In this document: positions 26,007 through 34,227 of the stretch, in pieces
Numbering within the stretch: the first letter of the stretch is position 1
How the letters are laid out: every line of letters starts with the position of its first letter
Assembly: GCF_900104615.1 (NCBI RefSeq)
Contig: NZ_LT629939.1
Coordinates: forward strand, 1,576,298 to 1,640,297
Length of the DNA: 64,000 nucleotides
Direction of reading: 5' to 3'
Source of the DNA: Merdimmobilis hominis
GTDB lineage: Bacteria > Bacillota > Clostridia > Oscillospirales > Ruminococcaceae
Made by a program: the position numbers and the translations under genes
Notes under the pieces: generated by a model
What the model saw: the letters and a program-made list of their open reading frames with translations, nothing else
Told to the model about the DNA's origin: nothing
The model's database searches: none

Positions 26007-26381
26007 TTGCTCAGGAATAATCACACGACTCTGCTTTCTTTGTGCAAACAGGTTGGTGTGCCATATTACCGAATTATGAACCGCCTGAATAAAGGAGCCT
26101 TGGAAGAACTTTATCTGACAGATCTCGGCCCCATCTGCCAGGGGCTTGGCGTTTCCCTGGAAGACCTGACCAGCCTTTTGAAGCGCGCACAAAATGAGGA
26201 ATTTCCCGATGATTACCCACGCGAGCAAATCATTCTCCCTCCAGTCAATAACGAGTCGCTGAAAGACAGGACCATTGTTATGCTCGTGACCGCAGAAGAG
26301 AAAAAGATGATAGAGGAAAGGCGTGAAGCTGTGCAAGCGGCTGTTGAGCGGGCGCTCCAGAATCAAAAAGATAAAGGTTAA
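26007..26381 (+). CDS. Cro/C1-type HTH regulator, apparent frameshift at its start
   Basis: The intact frame reads TLLSLCKQVGVPYYRIMNRL then LYLTDLGPICQGLGVSLEDL, an XRE-type helix-turn-helix. It then has an acidic linker and a helical Glu/Lys-rich tail, 124 residues from a TTG at 26007. The only good ATG with a ribosome site (AAGAAGG, ATG at 25975) is in another frame and reads MSLSEKEVFF before leaving the HTH frame at a run of six T. One extra T would join the two. It may be a frameshifted gene, a slippage-controlled gene or a sequence error. Confidence 0.55.
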   Translation: MLRNNHTTLLSLCKQVGVPYYRIMNRLNKGALEELYLTDLGPICQGLGVSLEDLTSLLKRAQNEEFPDDYPREQIILPPVNNESLKDRTIVMLVTAEEKKMIEERREAVQAAVERALQNQKDKG

Positions 26382-26382
26382 A

Positions 26383-26426
26383 AAAACAGGTAAGCATTCT
26401 ATCAAAAGATGCTTACCTGTTTTTCG
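26383..26426. terminator. bidirectional terminator
   Basis: AACAGGTAAGCAT pairs with ATGCTTACCTGTT, with A-run before and T-run after. It separates the HTH gene from the convergent partition operon. Confidence 0.85.
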
Positions 26427-26442
26427 TTATGAAACAACTTGG

Positions 26443-26901
26443 CTACTCGTTTGTGAAGAACCCGAAAACCAAACTGTTTAATGTGTCCTCATCCAGCTCT
26501 GTGAAGTTTTCCGGCTCGGGGTGGTTGTCTTCAGCTGGCTCAGAAGGAGGTGCCGAAACATCCTCCTGTGCTGCAGATTCCGAAGTTTCTGACGGCTCCG
26601 GTTTGGGCTGTACCACAATAGGCGGTTCTGAATCCTCATTTTTCGGTTTTCCCGGTTTTTCAGTGGTAGGGATATTGTAACTCGAATAGTCGCCGACAAA
26701 GATGTAGCTTCGTTTTCCAGACACCGAAATCGTTTCTCCCGCATGATTTTGGAGGAATTCTATAACGGCCTGTACGATCAAATCTCTGGCTCCGCCACGC
26801 GGCAGGGATTTTAAGACACTGTAAACTATGTCATGAGCCGGATCGACACCAAGCGGCTTGAAGCCGATATTTATTTTTTGCGCCTGACGTGTCTCGCTCA
26901 A
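26443..26901 (-). CDS. ParR-like partition adaptor, candidate
   Basis: The 152-residue protein has an N-terminal half that looks like a ribbon-helix-helix DNA-binding domain (KINIGFKPLG then RDLIVQAVIEFLQ). Its C-terminal half is disordered, acidic and Pro/Glu-rich. It ends with a short hydrophobic helix (LDEDTLNSLVFGFF) suited to filament-end binding. It follows the actin-like gene by 14 bp, the standard parM-parR order. The role is inferred from this pairing. Confidence 0.65.
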   Translation of the reverse strand: MSETRQAQKINIGFKPLGVDPAHDIVYSVLKSLPRGGARDLIVQAVIEFLQNHAGETISVSGKRSYIFVGDYSSYNIPTTEKPGKPKNEDSEPPIVVQPKPEPSETSESAAQEDVSAPPSEPAEDNHPEPENFTELDEDTLNSLVFGFFTNE

Positions 26902-26915
26902 AGTGTCTCACTCCT

Positions 26916-27890
26916 TTACTTCTGACCTTTCAGCAGAGTGCGTGCAAACGTCTCAAAGCCTTTTGCGTTCGCTTTCAGGTCATTGACAACCACATAGCTG
27001 CCAGTGCTTTCTGCGGCATATTTCTCAATAAAGGGCTTGAGCAGGATCGAACCGCCTCCGCAGAAGACCACATAGCTGGACATCCAGTCTTCCCCGGCTT
27101 CTCGGTATTCGTCAAAGATAGCCTTCACATGGGCTTCAGCCACTTCCATTACAACCCGCACATGCTCCGGTTTGAAGAAACCAGGCTTGCCCTTGATAAT
27201 GTCGTCGATCTGATCCTCTGTGATCCGCCGGCCGAATTCGTTCTGAAGCCGCAGCTGGATGCTGTTATACATCGGGATAACGCCCATATCCAAAGAAGAC
27301 ATATTGGGATCGGGGCGGCCGTTCACCAGATGGACGGTATCCACGGTGCCACCACCAATATCGACTACATGGATACTGGGCTGCCGGATAATCTCAGGGG
27401 AAAGGGTCAACAGAATGGAATACGCCTGGGGGCAGACGATCACATCGCTGATAGTGATCTGATGGCTGACACCGCCGCACTGGAAGCGGTAAACGCCGCC
27501 ATCTTTGAGAAAGTAATCCCGATAAGTCTGGGCCAGCTTAGCGCTGGCCATGTGTCCGGGAGGCAGGCCTACGGCCAGGACAATTTTGCTGGTGGGGTTC
27601 ATGTGGCGGGCCTGCATTTCCTTGGCTACAGCGATCAAGGTGAGATAGAGATGGTTCTCGTTGATGCTCTTGTCCCGTTCGTAGGCCAGCCGCTTGTTGC
27701 TTACGACATAATACTGCCCATTGATCAGCAGCAGATCCATGGGGTCAGGCGGCGCGACGGCCGGACGGTTCGGCAACTTCTGGATTCCCGCCAAAGTAAT
27801 AGAGCCGGCAGTTTTTACGAGCTTATTACCGCTGTCACAGCCAATGACGGTTGTGATGGGTTCAGGCTGGTTGGTGATAATCGACATCAT
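26916..27890 (-). CDS. ParM/Alp-type actin-like DNA segregation ATPase
   Basis: The 324-residue protein has the actin-fold nucleotide signatures: IGCDSGNKLVKT (phosphate 1), HVVDIGGGTVDTVHL (phosphate 2) and VVFCGGGSILL (adenosine). It polymerises to push DNA copies apart, working with the small DNA-binding partner encoded next. The GGAGGACATT site precedes ATG 27890. Presence in an integrative element implies a stage as an extrachromosomal circle. Confidence 0.88.
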   Translation of the reverse strand: MMSIITNQPEPITTVIGCDSGNKLVKTAGSITLAGIQKLPNRPAVAPPDPMDLLLINGQYYVVSNKRLAYERDKSINENHLYLTLIAVAKEMQARHMNPTSKIVLAVGLPPGHMASAKLAQTYRDYFLKDGGVYRFQCGGVSHQITISDVIVCPQAYSILLTLSPEIIRQPSIHVVDIGGGTVDTVHLVNGRPDPNMSSLDMGVIPMYNSIQLRLQNEFGRRITEDQIDDIIKGKPGFFKPEHVRVVMEVAEAHVKAIFDEYREAGEDWMSSYVVFCGGGSILLKPFIEKYAAESTGSYVVVNDLKANAKGFETFARTLLKGQK

Positions 27891-27905
27891 AATGTCCTCC
27901 TAAAT

Positions 27906-28673
27906 TTACCAAAAAAGTGTTGGATTGATTTCCTGTGTGAAGTGATTTCCCGCCAGAGCATGGAGAGGCTTTTTCATGTAGAGCGGTATTCTGTGCCGCC
28001 GGCATGTCTCGGCAATTTCAGAAAGCCATTCCGGCTGGATCAGCTTTCTGTACCTTAATCTGCCTGTCCCCAACAGCATCCATTCCGGTTTGTACGGAGA
28101 AGCCTTCAGATACTGTTCCAGGTCAATGCGGCTTCGCATCGGCTCCATGACCAGGTAACGCACATCGGGGACCTCTGTTTGCAAAAGCCGTTGAAGCTGG
28201 CCCTGACGGTCAATCCATACGCCATAGATGGAATTGGGGCTTTTCATCGGGAATTCCAGATACCTCTCGGGGAACCGCGTCAGAAAGAAATACTGATGAA
28301 GCGGCGCCGAAGCGGCAGCGTTCAAAACCTCATAGATCACAGAACTCGGCACCCAGGGGGCAAATAGATCTCCCTTGTGGCAGACGGCGATATTCTCAGG
28401 TGTGTTCATATCCTGAAGTTCGCTCAGCCGATAGGGGCAGTAGGTGGGGTCAAACTTATAGGGGAATGCTACTTCAGTTCCGAACACTTCGTCATGCAAA
28501 GGCTCCGTGAGCGTATGAAATTCCCCGGTTTCGCATTCCCCGTCTAAAGACATCCAGTATAGCAGATCCCTTTTTCCGCCAACTTCCCGGATCAGACGCG
28601 CCGCCCGAAACAAGTAGGCGCTGTTCACGCCACCGGTCAACGGATCCCAGGATTTAAAGCGTAATTCGCTCAA
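27906..28673 (-). CDS. DUF5131 (Gp37/Gp68)-like protein lacking the usual cysteines
   Basis: The 255-residue protein follows the layout of the phage Gp37/Gp68 family: WDPLTGG (normally WNPVTGC) near the N-terminus, VWIDRQGQLQRLL, then LVMEPMRSRIDLEQYL, and RRHRIPLYMKKPL near the end. In that family a CxxxCxxC set near the start is thought to hold an iron-sulfur cluster. Here the positions read as non-cysteine (NSAYLF). It is either a divergent non-redox relative or a degenerated copy. It heads the partition operon behind a repeated promoter. Confidence 0.6.
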   Translation of the reverse strand: MSELRFKSWDPLTGGVNSAYLFRAARLIREVGGKRDLLYWMSLDGECETGEFHTLTEPLHDEVFGTEVAFPYKFDPTYCPYRLSELQDMNTPENIAVCHKGDLFAPWVPSSVIYEVLNAAASAPLHQYFFLTRFPERYLEFPMKSPNSIYGVWIDRQGQLQRLLQTEVPDVRYLVMEPMRSRIDLEQYLKASPYKPEWMLLGTGRLRYRKLIQPEWLSEIAETCRRHRIPLYMKKPLHALAGNHFTQEINPTLFW

Positions 28674-28718
28674 TTTTGTTTCACCTCTTCTCCAGCATAA
28701 AATCCTTTCATAATGTAT

Positions 28719-28747
28719 ATAGTAAAAAAAATGAAATTTACGACCGA
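28719..28747 (-). promoter_or_regulatory. class-B repeated promoter, copy 1
   Basis: On the minus strand TCGGTC, 17 bp, TACTAT, with the shared GTAAATTTCA and T-rich spacer. It lies 46 bp before the DUF5131-like gene. Three more copies occur at 36205, 60497 and 63534. Confidence 0.65.
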
Positions 28748-28805
28748 AATTTGCGGAAATGAGGGCCCTAATTTTAATTTTTTGAAAAGCGCATATTTGC
28801 GCAAC

Positions 28806-28834
28806 AAAAAAAGCCGCACAGAGGCGGCTTTTTC
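28806..28834. terminator. intrinsic terminator after the sliding clamp gene
   Basis: AAAGCCGC and GCGGCTTT with A-run and T-run on the two sides, 8 bp past the clamp gene end on the minus strand. Confidence 0.85.
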
Positions 28835-28841
28835 GATTGGC

Positions 28842-30017
28842 TTATTCGTCCCAATCGTTGACGTTAAATGGTAGATCATCCTCAGAAGCGCCCTGCTTTA
28901 CCACTATGGGGAGGGCGATATGGGTAATCTTGCTTTTCCCTGCAAGCTCCGTTACGACCAAAGGGGAACTCGGGCCGTAAATCTTCATCTGCATAACAGG
29001 AAGCTGAAGATGGGAGCAAACTTCGGAAAGGTTTCGGGGGCTTATGGCAACTACCGCTTTCGGAAGGCTGCCGCCGGTTTGGGCGGGAAGCACATCCTCA
29101 ATGTTTCCAAGACCGGTTTCATAGTGCGCTTCCACACAGCCTTTGCTGCTATCAGCGGACAGGAATACCGGTTGTTTTCTGGCGCTGCTGTCCAGAAGTT
29201 TTGCGCGCTCCAGGAACAGCGTCAAGCTGGATGCGTCGATAACGGCATCCAGGCATGGCGTTGGGGAAAGAGCCTTTATAACGGCATCTATGCTGGAACG
29301 CCTGGAAGCACAACTGGGAATGCTGACGGTAATCTCATACTCTCCAAATCGCAGCAGATACCGGCGGCCGTCGCTGCCGATCAGGATTTCCGGCGCGTCT
29401 TCTTTGATTGAAAGCGGCGCCAGTGCCGTTATCACGCGAGGGTGGAGGAGATATTCTTCAGTTCCATCGCCGGTATAATCTGCCGGCGATTCCACACAAG
29501 CAGCGATCTGGCCGTTTGTCGCAGTGATGGAAACACGGTCGTGCGTCAGCAAAATGCTTACTCTTTCCGTAGAGTCTTCGTGTGCCGATTGGGCGGCAGC
29601 GTAGGCGGCAAGAGCGGCATTTTCAAAGACGTTTTGCGGGAGCCCGGAAAGCCCTTCTGCCGGAAATTCCGGGAATACCGGTTCGGGGATGCTGGGCGGA
29701 AGGGCCCGATTCATCCGCGTTTTCCCGGCACTGAGCGTCAGCATACTATCGCGGACTGACAGCTTCCCTTCCGGGAAAGATTTCAGCAGATCCAGGATGT
29801 CTTTGGCATTGGCAAAAACGGTAAATTCATTTTGAACCGGATACTCAAAGCAGCTCCGGCTCTGCACCTCCTTGCCGTAGAAGCAGACAATCAGGCGGTC
29901 AGGCGCTTCCCCGCGAAGCATCGCATAGGAACCCTGGGTAGCCAGATTTCCCAAGCGTTTGACCTCAGCGGAGAACGCTTTATCAAAATCCATCTCGAAT
30001 AATTTAGGTGTACTCAC
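28842..30017 (-). CDS. DNA polymerase sliding clamp (DnaN-like) of the element
   Basis: The 391-residue protein has three-domain clamp features: FTVFANAKDILDLLKSFPEGKLSVRD, then DRVSITATNGQIAACVE, LLHPRVITAL, and YLLRFGEYEITVSI. A clamp encircles DNA and tethers polymerases. The usual C-terminal P-M-R-L/V end is missing. It is replaced by an acidic extension ending DDLPFNVNDWDE, whose DDLPF resembles an SSB tip. It probably serves element replication beside the primase and annealing protein genes. It overlaps the primase gene by 4 nt. Confidence 0.82.
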   Translation of the reverse strand: MSTPKLFEMDFDKAFSAEVKRLGNLATQGSYAMLRGEAPDRLIVCFYGKEVQSRSCFEYPVQNEFTVFANAKDILDLLKSFPEGKLSVRDSMLTLSAGKTRMNRALPPSIPEPVFPEFPAEGLSGLPQNVFENAALAAYAAAQSAHEDSTERVSILLTHDRVSITATNGQIAACVESPADYTGDGTEEYLLHPRVITALAPLSIKEDAPEILIGSDGRRYLLRFGEYEITVSIPSCASRRSSIDAVIKALSPTPCLDAVIDASSLTLFLERAKLLDSSARKQPVFLSADSSKGCVEAHYETGLGNIEDVLPAQTGGSLPKAVVAISPRNLSEVCSHLQLPVMQMKIYGPSSPLVVTELAGKSKITHIALPIVVKQGASEDDLPFNVNDWDE

Positions 30018-31312
30018 AGTGATTCCTCCTCATTTGGAAGTCGGCCAGAGTGATGCTGCTTATATATCACAAGCAGGTGGTCATCGACGCCTTTGCCCAG
30101 GTATTTCCCTTTGCTATGGGAGAAAAACTTCGGCAGAGGCTTTCCAGTGGCATATTCTTTTTTCAATTTTTGGCGCATTTCCAGAATGCTTTCCTTGATC
30201 TCCCGTTCCAGGTTATCCCTGTCCCTTCCCACATAGGGATTGGTGAACTTATCAAGATCATAGAATTCCACAATCTGCTCCACAGGGTTGGTTTCCATCA
30301 GCCATTGCAGCAGCGGCCGGACTCCTCCAAAATTGGAGGTTCCGACTACGCAGAGAACGCATAGGTCATCCTTCCCATAGAGTTTCTGGTACAGCGCCCT
30401 GGCCACATACCCTTTGATCGGGCCTTCGGTGACATAAACATACTTCAGCGGTTCCTTACCCATCTCCACATGGATCTCACTTACGGCGCTGATGCCGCTC
30501 TTCAGGCTTTCACGTCCACTCGTGAAGAAGCGGTATTTATCTTTTGCCGTAGTCGGCTTATTGAGCCTGATCTGCATGGAGACGATCAATCCGTCTTTAT
30601 TGCGGATAGGTACAAAATACCCGGGATCCGGGCAGTAAATACTCCAGTTCTCTTTTACTTCTCCAGTGGATTCGTCCACCTGTGAGAGTTTGAAGAAACC
30701 CGGTACATTTTCCAAATCCAGTCCCTGCGCAACCAGTTTCTGTGCCAGTTGCGTCCGGCCGAACAAGGGGGTAGACCGGAACATGATCCGGTCTATATCC
30801 CTGTCGGTCAGCCCTCGCTCATGAAGCGAAGCGCGGTGTGGCGCCGAGAGCTTCAAAAGCCGCAGAAATGCAGTATAGACAGCGTTCCTTTGCTCTGGGG
30901 AACTGATTTTGGAAGCCGCGTTAGCGGCTGATACAGCTGTTTGCCGCACCTGGCGCACCTTGTTCATATAGGCCGGGTCTTTCCGGCTGAGATTCAAGAT
31001 GCGTTCCAGTTCCTTCATACCCCATTTCCGATCTTCTTCAGACGGTCGGAAGTAGAAGGCGCCGTTTTGAGAGCTGCTCCTTGTCGGCACCAGCTTGGGA
31101 TTGTGGAACAGGAGGAAAAGATCCAGCTTATCACCGCCGGCAGCGCACTTTGCGCATCGGCAGACGCCGCCATGTCCTTTGCTGACATTGACATTGAGCT
31201 TTTTCTTCCCCCCGCAGATTGGGCAATCATAATAACCACTATTGGAGCGAATCCGAGCGGCGTCGAGCCCCACGATGCTTATCACATCGAAAATTGAAAA
31301 TTGGTCGAACAT
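30014..31312 (-). CDS. zinc-finger/TOPRIM DNA primase-like protein
   Basis: The 432-residue protein opens with a CHC2-type zinc finger (CPICGG near residue 30, then CRCAKC), then a helical middle, and a TOPRIM-like part with VYVTEGPIKGYVA (Glu) and VEFYDLDKF (DxD). It would make RNA primers for element replication. The operon is annealing protein, primase, clamp behind a class-A leader. Its end overlaps the clamp start as ATGA. Confidence 0.78.
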   Translation of the reverse strand: MFDQFSIFDVISIVGLDAARIRSNSGYYDCPICGGKKKLNVNVSKGHGGVCRCAKCAAGGDKLDLFLLFHNPKLVPTRSSSQNGAFYFRPSEEDRKWGMKELERILNLSRKDPAYMNKVRQVRQTAVSAANAASKISSPEQRNAVYTAFLRLLKLSAPHRASLHERGLTDRDIDRIMFRSTPLFGRTQLAQKLVAQGLDLENVPGFFKLSQVDESTGEVKENWSIYCPDPGYFVPIRNKDGLIVSMQIRLNKPTTAKDKYRFFTSGRESLKSGISAVSEIHVEMGKEPLKYVYVTEGPIKGYVARALYQKLYGKDDLCVLCVVGTSNFGGVRPLLQWLMETNPVEQIVEFYDLDKFTNPYVGRDRDNLEREIKESILEMRQKLKKEYATGKPLPKFFSHSKGKYLGKGVDDHLLVIYKQHHSGRLPNEEESL

Positions 31313-31338
31313 CCCGGCTTTCCCTCCTCAGTGTTCGA

Positions 31339-32583
31339 TTATCGTTTGTTCATCATCTCCACCAAAAGCAGCGTCGCCGCGTAGGCGGGAACATTTTTCC
31401 CATGGTAGAGATTTTTGCAGTTTTCTACGGCCTGGTTGGCAATATTGGTTCCCAGCGTACCGTAGATCTCACCAAATGTGCGGCCGGCAAACTGGCCCCT
31501 TGTGGAGGGATACCGGATTTGCATTACCAAGTCCTGATCGTTTTCCAGGAAGTTAATCGCCAGCTGGAGATCACGATTACGCATTTTCGTAGCAAATTCA
31601 CCGTTGTTGCCGTTGATAAAGAACGCATCCACATCCTGATTTTGCTCATTGAAGAATCGCGGATCCAACTGCGGGTCTGGATAATTACCGGACATAGCCA
31701 GCATAATATAATCCCAAACCTTTTCTTCCGCTGTGCGCGGGTCTTCAGGCTCCGGCTCAACAGGAGACGCTTCAGTATCGGGTTGGAGGGAGGCGCCTTT
31801 TTCTGGTCCCTCCGGCGCCACTGGATCGCTCAACTCTTGTCGGCCAGCATCCTCTGTCACAACCGGCTGGGCAGGGGCTTCATCAGCCCGGCCCACATCA
31901 GCGGGAGGATCTGAGACAGGAACCGTGGCCTCTTTATCGGCTTTCGAACGTCTCTTTTTCACCGGCTTTTCTTCCGGCTGCTCTTCCGGTGCGGCAGCCT
32001 CCAGATCATGAATATCAATGATCTCGGAGGGCGCATTGGCATCTACTTTTGATTTCCCAGTCATGACCCCTGGCTGAGCCGGGGCAGCGGGAACCTCTGT
32101 AGGCGCCGCCTCATCCGGCGATCCAGCTGGTGCTGTTTCTGCAGCCTGCGGTTCCTCTGTCCCGAAAGTGTTCAGATCCAGCTGGCATCCATAGCCGGCA
32201 AAGTCCAATGCACGAGCGATCGCACGCGATTCCGCCGCTTCAATGAGTTTAATTCCGTCACCGTTCTGGCCGTCGGTCTGAGTATCTGCTGAGCCAAACG
32301 CATTGGCAATCGCTACGCCGTCAATGGTCACAGTCGCCTTCATGACAACCATGAACTCATCGCGGGAAACGATGTCTGTTTGGATTGTGCCGGCATTCCC
32401 ATTTTTCAGCCGGAACCAAGTTACCTGAGAGCGGACCGGGAAAAATTTCCGAACCGGCTCGCCTTCAAAGGCAGGGGTAGATTCCTGTGCCAGAAGGGAA
32501 ATGTCGATAGGAACTTCATTGATGGCTTTCAGCGCTTCGCAGTTGCCGCGATAGGGGGACGCCATTTTCTTCTCTGTTGTCAT
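31339..32583 (-). CDS. candidate Rad52/ERF-type single-strand annealing protein
   Basis: The 414-residue protein has an N-terminal domain containing QVTWFRLKNGNAGTIQTDI and then GIKLIEAAESRAIARALDFAGYG, a pattern seen in Rad52-like annealing proteins. A 120-residue Pro/Ala/Glu-rich linker with a basic patch (KKRRSKADKE) follows. The C-terminal domain (TAEEKVWDYIMLAMSG onward) is unrecognised. It is first gene of a replication operon. It might instead be a recombination mediator of another fold, so the name is provisional. Confidence 0.5.
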   Translation of the reverse strand: MTTEKKMASPYRGNCEALKAINEVPIDISLLAQESTPAFEGEPVRKFFPVRSQVTWFRLKNGNAGTIQTDIVSRDEFMVVMKATVTIDGVAIANAFGSADTQTDGQNGDGIKLIEAAESRAIARALDFAGYGCQLDLNTFGTEEPQAAETAPAGSPDEAAPTEVPAAPAQPGVMTGKSKVDANAPSEIIDIHDLEAAAPEEQPEEKPVKKRRSKADKEATVPVSDPPADVGRADEAPAQPVVTEDAGRQELSDPVAPEGPEKGASLQPDTEASPVEPEPEDPRTAEEKVWDYIMLAMSGNYPDPQLDPRFFNEQNQDVDAFFINGNNGEFATKMRNRDLQLAINFLENDQDLVMQIRYPSTRGQFAGRTFGEIYGTLGTNIANQAVENCKNLYHGKNVPAYAATLLLVEMMNKR

Positions 32584-32679
32584 TGTGAGTCCTCACTTTC
32601 TTACTTTTGTGGTTTTGGTTTCTATTTCTCTATGTGAAAAGGACTTCCCCCGACCAGGGAAAGCCCTTGAATTGGCAAT

Positions 32680-32839
32680 AAAAAAGGCACGGTCGTGCCC
32701 AAAAGGGCGCAATCGTGCCGTTAGGTTTCACACCGGCCAGCTGTCAGCATGGACAGAAGGCCTTACTTTACTGCCTCGGTGGGCAGCGAATACTTTCATG
32801 GAATACCTAGAGTGTACCCCCGTTTTTGTATCGTGTCAA
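32680..32839 (-). promoter_or_regulatory. class-A promoter, leader peptide and attenuator, copy 1
   Basis: Read on the minus strand: TTGACA (32839-32834), 17 bp, TACACT (32816-32811), leader ORF 32799-32728 (23 codons, MKVFAAHRGSKVRP...DSWPV), then hairpin GGCACG/CGTGCC at 32719-32686 with a run of T. A second hairpin (AAGGGCTTTCCC/GGGGAAGTCCTT) follows at about 32636-32668. It controls the annealing-primase-clamp operon. Hairpin 1 in the leader is TGCC-CACCGA-GGCA here and TGCT-CACCGA-AGCA in the other copies, a compensatory change. Confidence 0.85.
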
Positions 32840-32871
32840 CACATCTTTGTTTTTTAATTCTTTTTAACACG

Positions 32872-34212
32872 TTATTTTCCCAATCTCTCCTCCAGAAGCA
32901 TCCGGTCCTCCGCTGTTATGGAGTCTCCACCCATGGCAAATTCAATCAGGTCAGAGACGGAATTATTTAACCCAACCCCGTTATAGCTGCTCAGGTTGTC
33001 CACATCGGAAAACCGGCGGAACAGCGTTTTGTAGACCCTGACCCCCGTGAATGGATCGACAACGGAAGCCGTCATTTCAATAGCCGCGCTCTGGCTGCCT
33101 GTTTCTGTGCTGGTTAAGATGAAATAGCGAAGGCTGCACTCCAAAGAAGCCATACGTTCTTTCATCGCCTCCTCCATACCGGAATAATCATCAAATTTTC
33201 GCTGATAGGAGGGATAGGTGGAGCTGATGGCGAAATGGCTGTCCAGATCGTCCCCGCCAAAGGAAAGTGTGGCCAGTGCGTCCATATCGCTCTTTTGAAT
33301 GCCATCCACTGCCGTGTTCAGATATTCAACCAAGTCTTCATTGCCGAAAGCAGCTTCGGAAATCTCCCGTGCGTTGCCATAATCGTTTTTGAGCAGAAGG
33401 TCACCGCCGCGGGTGCCCTGGAACTCCACAGCGCCCCAGAAGAACGCATACTGGGGGATTTCATCGCCATAGGTATAGGATGTGGGATAATACAGCATGG
33501 GCACATCATCTTCTATCAGGAACTCCAGCTTTACAAGATCTGTGCTTGCCGGAACACTGCCCATATCCATAGCAGAAATCGCCGCTGCCGCCCCTGTGGC
33601 TTTGAAAGAGGTCATCTCCTGATCGTATGCGGAATCTTCCCCTGCCGCAAGCTCAGGTGCTCTGGAGGCCATGTAGGGCGTTGTGACAGCGAGTGTAACG
33701 GTAACAAAATTGGACTGGCTGGGATCACCTCTGATTTCCAGTATCTCATAGGTCGTGGCACTCCCCATATTTCGGAACGCATCGCCGATCGCCTCGTCCG
33801 CCAGACAGGTGTCCAGCATCAGCCGAAAGGGGTTATATTCCCCGCCGAAGGTGCGCGGTGAAACCTGCTGTTCGATGGTCTGCTCGTCAAGGGCCAACAA
33901 CTTCGGAAGCATCTCCTCAATATTCCGGTCAACCTCTTCTTTTGTCAGCGTTGTGGGGGAGAGGTTGGAAAAATCCACTTCCGGGTAGGGCTGCTCATAA
34001 TCCTGGTTGGTAGAATCAATATCCGGGATCTCCGATACCTGGGAAGACGATCCTTCCTGCTCACTGGAGAGGGAAGAAGAAGGCTCGCTTTCCGAACTGC
34101 CTGGCTCCTCCGTTGGCTCAGAGGACGGCTTTAAAAGCAGGAAGGCGCCGATTGCGACGACAGCTGCCGCTGCAATCAGCAGTGCCAGCGTTTTGGGTGA
34201 TAGCTTTTTCAT
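32872..34212 (-). CDS. membrane-anchored extracytoplasmic protein, unknown
   Basis: The 446-residue protein has an N-terminal anchor (LALLIAAAAVVAIGAFLLL), then a Ser/Glu/Pro-rich low-complexity linker to about residue 70, then a globular part of unknown fold. No lipobox. A similar anchor-plus-Ser-rich-linker design appears in the lipoprotein at 54703. It is last in an operon with a signal peptidase and two small proteins. A cell-surface role in conjugation is possible but not shown. Confidence 0.6.
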   Translation of the reverse strand: MKKLSPKTLALLIAAAAVVAIGAFLLLKPSSEPTEEPGSSESEPSSSLSSEQEGSSSQVSEIPDIDSTNQDYEQPYPEVDFSNLSPTTLTKEEVDRNIEEMLPKLLALDEQTIEQQVSPRTFGGEYNPFRLMLDTCLADEAIGDAFRNMGSATTYEILEIRGDPSQSNFVTVTLAVTTPYMASRAPELAAGEDSAYDQEMTSFKATGAAAAISAMDMGSVPASTDLVKLEFLIEDDVPMLYYPTSYTYGDEIPQYAFFWGAVEFQGTRGGDLLLKNDYGNAREISEAAFGNEDLVEYLNTAVDGIQKSDMDALATLSFGGDDLDSHFAISSTYPSYQRKFDDYSGMEEAMKERMASLECSLRYFILTSTETGSQSAAIEMTASVVDPFTGVRVYKTLFRRFSDVDNLSSYNGVGLNNSVSDLIEFAMGGDSITAEDRMLLEERLGK

Positions 34213-34227
34213 TTGACAATCTCCTTT

